A model generated the notes under the pieces. The model saw nothing but the letters and a program-made list of their open reading frames with translations, searched no databases and was not told where the DNA came from. A DNA stretch of 64,000 nucleotides from positions 1 through 64,000 of the forward strand of contig CANXME010000788.1 in the NCBI GenBank assembly GCA_948144175.1, given 5' to 3'. The position numbers and the translations under genes are program-made. The stretch is from Closterium sp. NIES-65 (Eukaryota; Streptophyta; Zygnematophyceae; Desmidiales; Closteriaceae). Shown piece by piece: positions 38,138 through 47,635 of the stretch; the stretch's first letter is position 1, and each line of letters begins with the position of its first letter.

Positions 38138-38270
38138 TGTCAGAACATTATAGTTTACTTATTTGTGTAGGCTATAGTGGGGTATCCCATAGGGGGTACA
38201 ACCCAATTAGGGTTTCATATTTGTACTCACTTCATTCATAGTTCATTTCATTCTCGTTCTTTCTTTCACA
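38138..38270 (+). repeat. C3 3' LTR
   Basis: Starts TGTCAGAACATTATAG, ends CTTTCACA; followed by AGAAC. Confidence 0.9.
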
Positions 38271-38305
38271 AGAACTTCGCGTGTAAACGGGCTCTGATTA
38301 CCAAG

Positions 38306-38697
38306 TGTGAGGATCTAGGATCGAGTTCAGAAAAGAGAATGAGAATTGAGTCGAATTCAATGTATTGAATTGACTGTTCACCTGGGTACAACACGAGGCT
38401 ATATATAGGCTCGACACAAGGCCCCGTAACCAGGTGTTACGCGAAGGTTCCGCGAGCCGTGTAGCGTCCCGAACGGATCCTTACCGAATTCGATAGAAGG
38501 CAATTTGGTGGCAACCGAAAAGCCAGAATTCGGTGCACGCAACCTAGCTCAGTGCTATAACTATAATAATATGTAGGAAAGCACCTAGCCTAGGAAATCA
38601 AGCAATTCATGCATGCATATAATTATCCTATGCTAGAAATAGCATGATAAAGTAAAGGCAAGCAAGCATAGCTGGCATAAGCCGTCGTACTCTCACA
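38306..38697 (-). repeat. G1 5' LTR (right)
   Basis: Same ends as the left copy; followed by GCTGG, where C1 resumes. Confidence 0.9.
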
Positions 38698-41014
38698 GCT
38701 GGGGGTGTTGGCGCTGGTGGTTCTGCTGGCGCTGGTGCTTCTGAGGGTGCTGGAGTTGGCGCTGTTGGAGCTGGAGGTGCTGCTGGCGCTGGTGCTGCCG
38801 CTGGGGGTACTGGTGCTGTCCCTACTGGTTCTAGAGGCGCTGCTCGGCCGAGGCCATACTTCGTTCCGCTCCTTGAGCAGGTTCTTCGTCTCCCGCCCTC
38901 TACTGGTCCTGCTCCTCCCTTAGCGTGTCCACAGCCTGTCCAGTCGCGGTCACAGTTACAGCCTGCCTCCCCCCTGCCTGCTCCTTCTCCCTACACTGGT
39001 CCTACTGGAGGTCTTGCTGAGCGTCGTCAGCATGCGTCTCGTCCTGCGTCACCTGTTCGTGCTGCTCGCACTAGTGGTCGTGCTCTGCGTCCGCGTCCTC
39101 CTGCGGTCCCCGGCACACACCAGATGGCACTGCGTCCTTCCACTGCTCCTCTGCGTGTCCCGTTGCCGTCTCCTCCGGAGTCCTCTCTTCCTACTCTTCC
39201 TGACCCGGAGTCTGACTCTCTTCGTGCTGCCAGTCCTACTATCATGCGTCTCCTGGCTACTGCTGTCACTGACCCTTCTTTTGAGTCCACTGCTGCGTCT
39301 GCCTTAGTTGCTGAGCTTGTCGACTTTGCTGCTCGTTATCGTCTAGAGTACGCTGCTAGTCTTGTTGCTGAGTCTGAGTCTCTCTGTCCTCCGTCCGTCG
39401 GGGGTGAGTGTGCTCTTAGCACGGACGTCCTTGAGGATAGGCAGGAGGAGTTCCATTGTTTTGCTGCTGCTTTGCCTCATCTCGTGTCCACGCTGATTGC
39501 CCCTGAGGGAGACCCGGATGCACTAGACATCCCGACTCCTCGATCGTACGCTGAGGCGATCGAGGGTCCCTACTCCTCACAGTGGCAGTCAGCCATGGAC
39601 GCAGAGATGGCTTCCTGGAAGTCCACAGGCACCTACGTCGACGAGGTTCCCCCACCTAGGGCGAACATCGTCAGTGGCATGTGGATTTTCAGGGTCAAGC
39701 GGCCGCCGGGTTCTCCGCCTCTCTTCAAGGCGCGTTACGTGGCTCGAGGCTTCAGTTAGCGTTAGGAAGTTGACTACTTTCAGACCTTCTCCCCCACCCC
39801 GAAGATGACCACTCTTCGGGTGCTGCAGCACATAGCCGCTCAGCGCGACTACGAGCTTCACTCTCTTGACTTCAGCACAGTTTTCTTGCAGGGCAGCCTG
39901 CACGAGGAGATCTGGCTGCGCCGCCCACCTGGCTTCACTGGGTCGTTTCCTCCTGGTACCCAGTGGAGCCTCCGGCGGCCAGTCTACGGTCTCCGCCACG
40001 CGCCCCGTGAGTGGCACGACACACTGAGGACTACACTTGCGGCTCTTGGGTTTGCTCCTTCTACTGCCGACCCGTCGTTGTTTCTGCGCAACGACAACTC
40101 TTTGCCGCCGTTCTACATCCTCGTGTACGTCGACGACTCGGTCTTTCCCACTGCTAACACTGCTGGACTCGCCCACTTGAATTCCGAGCTGCAGAAGAGA
40201 CACACATGCACAGGCCTGGGTGAATTGCGCAGCTATCTTGGCTTGCAGATCACCCGGGACAGAGCATAGCGCACCATTACCCTGACTTAGTCACACATGG
40301 TGCAGCAGGTCCTTCAGCGCTTCGACTTCACGTACTCCTCGCCTCAGGCCACTCCTCTGTCTACTCGCCACTCGCTCTCAGCTCTGCCTTTGGATGAGTC
40401 CGTAGAGCCGAGTGGCCTGTACCCAGAGCTTGTTGGCTGCCTCATGTACCTGATGACCTGCACACGACCTGACCTAGCATACCTTCTTAGCATCTTGGCA
40501 CGCTATGTTGCTCCTGGGAGACACCGACCAGAGCACATGGGTGCAGCAAAGAGGGTGTTTCGCTACTTGTGCAGTACGTCGGGCATGGGGCTAGTGCTTG
40601 GAAGGCGACGTCCAGTGGTCCTCACAGGTCACGCAGGCGCTTCTTGGGCTGACGACCAGGCTACGCAGCGGTCGTCACAGGGTTACACCTTCAGCCTTGG
40701 TGGCGGCTCTGTTTTGTGGCGTTCTACCCGCTCGTCTTCTCTTCTCGGCTCCAGCTGTGAGGCTGAGATCTGCGCGGGGGCCATGGCTGCACAGGAGCTA
40801 CGCTGGCTCACCTACCTGCTGACTGACCTAGGAGAGCCGCCTCGTTCTCCTCCTGTTCTGTACGTAGACAATAAGGCCATGCTGGCCTTGTGTCAGGAGC
40901 ATAGACTGGAGCACAGAACGAAGCACATTGCTCTTCGCTACTTCCTTGCTCTTGAGCTGCAGCAGCGCGGTCAGCTGCGCCTTGCTTACGTGGCCTCTGA
41001 GGCCAAAACTGCTG

Positions 41015-41252
41015 TGTCAGAGTTTATATCTGTAACTGCCTGTAGCTGTAGTTAGTGTAGTTATTACAAACGGTGTTAGGTGGCACCTTTGTTCACTTGC
41101 ATATATGTGTTTGCAAATCTATAGTGAACACAACATTCTTCCCGAAATTCTCTCGACACCCTTGGCACAACCAACTCGATCCTCCTTGGCCTAGGCTACT
41201 AAGCCTAGGCCGAACTATTCTCCTAACTACCTATTGTGTTAGTTTCACGACA
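41015..41252 (+). mobile_element. Solo LTR of an unrelated element inside C1
   Basis: 238 bp starting TGTCAGAGTTTATATC and ending TTTCACGACA, flanked by TGCTG at 41010-41014 and 41253-41257. It interrupts the last codons of the C1 RNase H region (GCCAAAACTGCTG / TGCTGATATC). The sequence resembles neither the Copia, G1, E0 nor TRIM LTRs. Orientation is arbitrary because no primer site is attached. Confidence 0.82.
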
Positions 41253-41585
41253 TGCTGATATCTTTACCAAGGCACTTCCGCCTTGTGATCATCAGCGCCT
41301 TTGTACTATGCTAGGTCTTATGCCTACTTGGCCTCACTTGCTCACTTCTTAACTTTGCTTGTACTGTGATCTATATATGCCTGCACTTGCATGCTTATCC
41401 TTGCTAGGTTGAGATCACTGCCTTGTTTGTTCATCTTGATATATAACTCTGCATGTGAACTGGCCTTGTGGCCTTGTGCTTGTGCTCAGATTGTGTGGTG
41501 ACGTTGTGATCCACCCTGAGCTTGCCTTGCTTCTCTTGATTGGTCTTTTGACCTCTTGTTCTCCCCCACTTTGCCTATGGGGGTG

Positions 41586-41710
41586 TGAAAATCTTATATG
41601 CTATAGTCTGTGTAGGCTGTAGTGGGGTAGCTCATATGGGGTACAACACTTTAGGGCTTCCTACTTGTACTCCTCATGCTACTCAATGCAATCATTCCTC
41701 ATTTCTCACA
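41586..41710 (+). repeat. C1 3' LTR
   Basis: Starts TGAAAATC, ends TTTCTCACA; followed by CACTC. Confidence 0.88.
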
Positions 41711-41944
41711 CACTCTCTCCCCCCCTTTGAAAAAGACTGCCACCCCAAAATCTACCCGTGGCAGCACCGAATCACCCTGCTTCCGCAGTATCTTCAGTTG
41801 TCAGCAGCTGCAAGCTGGACTGCTGTCTTTTTGTCTTGTTTTTGTGGAAAAATTCTCGCTGTCATTGCTCCTGCTGTCGGCGCCCCCAGCAGTCTTGTCC
41901 AGACTCGCCGAGGCTTTTGTCGATATTCTCCAAAAAGTACCGGG

Positions 41945-42076
41945 TGTGAGAATGAGAACGAGAATGCATCAACTATGAATGAAGTGAGTACATATAGGAA
42001 ACCCTAAATGGGTTGTACCCCCTATGGGATACCCCACTATAGCCTACACAACAGCATAAGCTATAATGTTCTGACA
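41945..42076 (-). repeat. C4 3' LTR (left)
   Basis: Plus-strand ends TGTGAGAATGAG and GTTCTGACA. Confidence 0.9.
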
Positions 42077-45000
42077 CACCCCCATAGGCAAAGTGGGGGA
42101 GAACAAGGGGTCACAAGACCAGTCAAGCAAAGCAAAGCAAAGCAAGCTCAGGGTGGATCACAAAGTCACCACACAGTCTGAGCACAAGATCAAGGCCATA
42201 AGGCCAGTTCACAAGCAAGAGTACACTCATATATATAAAGCTAGACAAGCAAGAGCAAGTATACATATATGTGAGAGTACAAGCAAGGTCAAGAGGAGAG
42301 CAAGTGAGGCAAGACGGGCACAAGACCCAGGTGAGTGCAGAAGCGCTGATGATCACAAGGCGCAAGTGCCTTGGTGAAGACATCAGCAGTGTTGGCCTCA
42401 GAGGCCACGTACGCAAGCCGCAACTGTCCACGCTGTTGTAGCTCACGAGCAAGGAAGTAGCGGAGAGCAATGTGCTTCGTTCTGTGCTCCAGTCGCTACT
42501 CTCGACATAAGGCCAGCATGGCCTTGTTGTCTACGTACAGGACTGGAGGAGAACGAGGCGGCTCTCCAAGGTCGGTCAGCAGGTAGGTGAGCCAGCAAAG
42601 CTCCTGTGCAGCCATGGCCCCGGCGTAGATCTCAGCCTCACAACTGGAGCCGAGAACAGAAGACGAGCGAGTAGCCCGCCACGAAACAAAGCCGGAACCA
42701 AGGCTGAAGGTGTAACCCTGTGACGACCGCTGCGTAGCCTGGTCGTCAGCCCAAGAAGCGTCCGCGTGCCCAGTAAGGACCACTGGACTCCGCCCTCCAA
42801 GCACTAGCCCCATGCCCGACGTACTGCACAAGTAGCGCAACACCCTCTTCGCTGCAGCCATGTGCTCTGGTCGGTGTCTCCCAGGAGCAACATAGCGTGC
42901 GAGAATGCTAAGAGGGTATGCAAGGTCAGGACGTGTGCAGGTCATCAGGTACATGAGGCAGCCAACAAGCTCTGGGTACGGGCCACTCGACTCTACGGAC
43001 TCATCCGAAGGCAGAGCTGAGAGCGAGTGGCGAGTAGGCAGAGGAGTGGCCTGAGGCGAGGAGTACGTGAAGCCGAAGCGCTGAAGGACCTGCTGCACCA
43101 TGTGTGACTGAGTCAGGGTAATGGTGCGGCGTGCTCTGTCCCGGGTGATCTGCAAGCCAAGGTAGCTGCGCAGTTCACCCAGGTCTGTGCATGTGTGTCT
43201 CTTCTGCAGCTCAGACTTCACGTAGGCGAGTCCAGCAGTGTCAGCTGTGGCAAAGACCAAGTCGTCGACGTACACGAGGATGTAGAACGGCGGCAGAGAG
43301 GTGTCAGTGCGCAAAAACAGCGACGGGTCAGCAGTAGAAGGAGCAAACCCAAGAGCCGCAAGCGTAGTCCTCAGTGTGTCGTGCCACTCACGTGGCGCCT
43401 GGCGGAGACCGTAGACTGGACGCCGGAGACTCCACTGGGTACCAGGAGGGAAAGACCCAGTGAAGCCAGGTGGGCAACGCAGCCAGATCTCCTCGTGCAG
43501 GCTGCCCTGCAAGAAAGCTGTGCTGAATTCGAGAGAGTGCAGCTCGTAGTCACGGTGAGCAGCAACGTGCAGCAGTACCCGAAGAGTGGTCATCTTCGGG
43601 GTGGGGGAGAAGGTCTGAAAGTAGTCAACTCCCTGCCGCTGACTGAAGCCACGAGCCACGTAACGCGCCTTGAAGACAGGCGGAGAACCCGGCGGCCGCT
43701 TCACCCTGAAGATCCACATGCCACTGACGATGTTCGCCCCAGGAGGGGGGACAGCGTCAACGTAGGTGCCTGTGGACTTCCAGGAAGCCATCTCTGCATC
43801 CATAGCTGCCTGCCACTGAGAGGAGTAGGGACCCTCTATCGCCTCCGCGTAAGAGCGCGGAGTCGGGATGTCAAGTGCATCCGGGTCTCCCTCAGGGGTA
43901 AGCAGTACGGACACGAGATGAGGTGAAGCAGCTGCCAGACACTGGAACTCCTCCTGCCTGTCCTCAAGGACGTCCGTGCCAAGGGCACACTCACCCCCGA
44001 CGGACGGAGGACAGACAGACTCAGACTCAGCGACAAGACTCGCAGCGTAGTCTAAGCGACAGCGAGCAGCAAAGTCGACGAGCTCAGCAACTAGAGCAGA
44101 CGCAGCAGTAGACTCAAAAGAAGGGTCAGTGACGACAGTAGCAAGGAGACGCGTGACAGTAGGACTGGCAGCACGAAGAGAGTCCGACTCCGGGTCAGGA
44201 AGAGCAGGAAGAGAGGACTCAGGAGGAGAAGGCAAAGGGGCACGCAGAGGAGCAGTGGACGGACGCAGAGACATCCGGTGTGTACCAGGGACAGGAGGAG
44301 GACGCTCACGCGAACTACGACCACTAGCGCGAGCAGGACGGACAGGCGACGTAGGGCGAGACGCAGGCTCACGACGCTCAGCAAGACCTCCAGTAGGACC
44401 AGTGTAGGGAGAAGGAGCAGGCAAAGGGGAGGTAGGCTGCAGCTCAAACTATGGCTGGACAGGCTGCGGACACTCTAAGGGAGGAGGAGGACCATTAGAA
44501 GGTGGAAGACCAATATCCTGCTGCAGGAGTGGAGCGAAGTACGGTCGAGGCCGCGTGGCGACGCCAGAAGCAGCAGGGACAGCACCAGTACCCTCAGTAG
44601 GAGCACCCGCTCCAGCAGCACCTCCAGCAGTTCCAGAACCTCCAGTAGCACCAGGAGCACCTCCAGCAGGACCGCCAGCGGCAGTCTCAGCGCCAACACC
44701 CGGAGCAGCACCAGCTCCAGTCGAACCCGTAGGCCCAGCAGCTCCAGTGCTACAAGTACGAGCACCTCCGGGACCCGCGACCGCAGCACCCTCAGCAGCC
44801 GAAGAACCTCCAGCACTAGCAGCATGACGCCAGCGCCGGGCAAACCACTCGCGCAGCTCCTGTGGAGAGAGTAGCTCCCGGCGAGACGAAGCACCCGGAG
44901 AACCTCCAGGTGGAGCACCTCCACACGCAGTACCCCCAGGCGTAGCACCCCCAGGCTCAGCACCCCCCGGCTCAGTAAGCCCTGGCTCAGCACCCCCAGG

Positions 45001-46559
45001 CTCCGCATCCCCAGACGTAGTACCCCCAGGCTCAGCACCCCCAGGCTCAACACCCCCAGACGCAGTACCCCCAGGCCCCGCACCCCCAGGTCCAGCAGCC
45101 CCAGGCTCAACACCCTCAGCGGCAGCACCCTCAGCAGCACGAGAGTCACCAGTGACCTTGACAGGCTCGACTGCGTCTACCTGGGACACACCTGAAGGGG
45201 CAGGACCCTGAGGGGGCAGGGGGTCTACCTGAGGGGGACCTGGTACCAGGAAGAGTGGGGGTGGGGGGAGGGACAGAGTGCGGTAGGGGAAGAGGCGGTA
45301 GTAGGGGACCGACTCGTCAAACGTGACGTCCTGGGAGGACAGAACACGGCGAGAGGTGGGGTGGTAGAACTGCCACCCAGGCGCGTCAGGGGGGAACCCC
45401 AGGAAGACGCAAGGAGCAGCACGAGGGGACAGCTTGTCCGCAGACAAGTCGCGGACAAACGCCCGAGATCCCCAGACCCGGAACGCCGACGCATCGCCAA
45501 CCTTCCCCGTCCACAGCAGGGCTGGGGAGGTCTCCGGCCTGGAGACCCTGGGGTGGAGGTTGAGCTGATGCGCTGCGTACCTGACCGCAAACGGCCACAG
45601 AAAATGGGGGGCAGCCGCATGCATCATAGACGTACGAGCGACGTCCATGACCATGCCAATGCGGCGCTCAGCAATCCCATTTTGCTGCGGTGAGTCCGGA
45701 AGCGTGAAGGTCTGACGGATGCCTCGTGCACGACAGAAGGCTCGTAGAAGGCCAGAGGAAAACTCTCCGCCTCTGTCCGAGTGCAGACGCAAAACAGGAA
45801 AGTCCGAGCCAAAGCGCTGCCTAAGCTAAAGACGAGCTGCGCGGATCCAGTCGATCAACACCTCAGTGACATCACCCTTGCTGCGCAAGGGGAAGACTGT
45901 GGTGTAACGCGAGTAGTCGTCAACGACGAGCAGAAAGTAGCGCTCGTGACCCTGTCCACGGACGCGGGCTGGGCCCCACACGTCCATGTGAAGCGTCTGC
46001 AACGGGGCCTCTGTCGGAGGAAACTGGGAGGAGTGAGGGGCAGCTCGCTGGCGCCCCTCGACACAGGGGACACAGGCAGGGCCAGGGCCGTGAGGAAGAG
46101 GAGGGAGGGACCGGGGGAGACCAGACACAAGAAGACGGGAGGCCATGCCTCTGAGCCGAAGCAGAGAGGGGTGGCCAAGGCGGTGGTGCCAGAGGAGAGT
46201 CTCGTGAGACAGGAGACGACACGAACAGGGGGCAGACTCAGGACCAGACCTGGACGCCGCAGCAAACACCTGACCCGACACAGCTACCCTACCAGACTCA
46301 GCAACTGGAGAGGACGCAGTGGTCAGTGTGTACAGGCTCGACCCCGGCTGACGGGTAAACGTAGCCAGGTGCCGGCCTGTGCTAGCCTCAGTACAGTGCG
46401 TCACTTGCTGACGCGCAGGAGTGAACTGGTGTACTCCCCCATCCTGTAGGTCAGCACCACTCACCAGGTTCGTCGAGAACGAGGAGAGGTAGAGACCAGA
46501 CAGGGTGCCAGAGGGAGCCGCTGGACAAGGGAGGACTGTGGAGAAGCGAGACAGGACAG

Positions 46560-46691
46560 TGTCAGAACATATAGCTTACTTGTTTCTGTAGGCTATAGTG
46601 GGGTATCCCATAGGGGGTACAACACAATTAGGGTTTCCTATTTGTATTCACTTCACTTCATAGTCATTCATTCTCGTTCTTTGATTTCACA
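46560..46691 (+). repeat. C5 5' LTR
   Basis: Starts TGTCAGAACATATAGC, ends GATTTCACA. Confidence 0.9.
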
Positions 46692-46769
46692 TGGAATCAG
46701 AGCAGGTTCCCTCCTAGGGACTGCTTCTAGGGCCCACCGAACCGCGCCCCGAGGCGCGTTTTTTTTTAG

Positions 46770-47560
46770 CGACCCGTCGTGTCGCCCCTAGCGGCCCGTT
46801 GCGCCGCCCTTCCCCTAGCGGCTCCGCCGCCCTTCCCTAGCGGCCCCGCCGCCCTTCGATCGCGGCCCCGCCGCCCTCTGCTACGCGGCCCCGCCGCCCC
46901 CCCTTCGATCGCGGCCCCCCCCCGCCCTTCGATCGCGGCCCCGCCGCCCTCTGCTACGCGGCCCCGCCGCCCTCTGCCACGCGGCCCCGCCGCCCTCTGA
47001 TACGCGGCCCCGCCGCCCTTCGATTGCGGCCCCGCCGCCCTCTGCTACGCGGCCCCGCCGCCCTCTGCTACGCGGCCCCGCCGCCCTCTGCTACGCGGCC
47101 CCGCCGCCCTCTACTACGCGGCCCCGCCGCCCTCTGCTACGCGGCCCCGCCGCCCTTCGATCGCGGCCCCGCCGCCCTCTGCTACGCGGCCCCGCCGCCC
47201 TCTGCTACGCGGCCCCACCGCCCTCTGCTACGCGGCCCCGCCGCCCTCTTCGGTCGCGGCCCCGCCGCCCTTCGATCGCGGCCCCGCAGCCCTCTGCTAC
47301 GCGGCCCCGCCACCCTCTGCTACGCGGCACCGCCGCCCTCTGCTACGCGGCCCCGCCGAGCCGCCCGGCATCAGCTGAGCCGCCCAGCAGCAGCCGAGCC
47401 GCCGCCGAGCCGTCGCCGCCCGAGCCGCCGCCGAGCCGCCGCTGAGCTGCAGCCGAGCCGCCGCCCGAGCAGCCCGAGCCGCCCGAGCCGCCCGAGCCGC
47501 CCGAGCCGCCCGAGCCGCCCGAGCCGCCCGAGCCGCCCGAGCCGCCTGAGGAGCCGTGCT
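46770..47560 (+). repeat. C5 leader minisatellite
   Basis: Tandem 23-bp-class units (TACGCGGCCCCGCCGCCCTC) then CCCGAGCCGC units. From 47024 the array is open in the same frame as gag and runs into it without a stop. Confidence 0.85.
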
Positions 47561-47635
47561 GCTGTTCCTGAGCTGTGTTCCTCTGCTGCTGACCTACCCG
47601 ACTCTCCCAGCCCGGTGAGACTTTCAGCTGCTGCC

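Larger units (their letters stand above)
23363..38270 (+). mobile_element. C3: Ty1/copia element inserted in G1
   Basis: AGAAC flanks both ends (23358-23362, 38271-38275). The 5' LTR is split by C2 into 23363-23408 and 30912-30998 (46+87=133 bp, equal to the 133-bp 3' LTR at 38138-38270). The body is 30999-38137, with primer site TGGAATCAGAGCAGG and purine tract CTATGGGGGTG. LTR halves differ from the 3' LTR at 2 positions. Confidence 0.92.
17898..38697 (-). mobile_element. G1: Ty3/gypsy chromovirus inserted in C1
   Basis: 392-bp LTRs at 17898-18289 and 38306-38697 with GCTGG at 17893-17897 and 38698-38702. On the minus strand the 5' LTR is followed by TTGGTAATCAGAGCCC, an initiator-Met-like primer site. 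A GAGGGGGGGACG tract precedes the 3' LTR. The order gag-protease-RT-RNase H-integrase-chromodomain defines a chromovirus. C3 is inserted between its primer site and gag. LTRs differ at about 9 of 392 positions. Confidence 0.92.
14398..41352 (+). pseudogene. C1 gag-pol (Ty1/copia), split by G1 and a solo LTR, with eight nonsense codons
   Basis: Coding parts are 14398-17897, 38703-41014 and 41258-41352. Gag starts MATPSVLTFDTEGR and has a poly-Gly tract (about 15190-15390) and a Cys/His cluster (about 15530-15605). Protease LDSGAS lies at about 15898, integrase HHRLGHPS at about 16369 and MDVWGPARV at about 16570, then an Ala-Glu-Pro-Gly repeat (17450-17680). The RT has YVDDS at about 40126 and RNase H ASWADDQ at about 40639. 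Stops: 15664, 16354, 16873, 17254, 39757, 39763, 40267, 40288. I find no frameshift: taking out G1 plus one duplication (20805 nt) keeps the frame. Inactive. Confidence 0.88.
13280..41710 (+). mobile_element. C1: Ty1/copia element inserted in E0
   Basis: LTRs of 125 bp at 13280-13404 and 41586-41710, target-site duplication CACTC at 13275-13279 and 41711-41715. The primer site TGGTATAGAGCAGG follows the 5' LTR, and a CTATGGGGGTG purine tract precedes the 3' LTR. G1 splits it at 17898 and a solo LTR splits it at 41015. It is the most diverged Copia copy in the window, with 8 of 125 LTR differences by my count. Confidence 0.9.
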
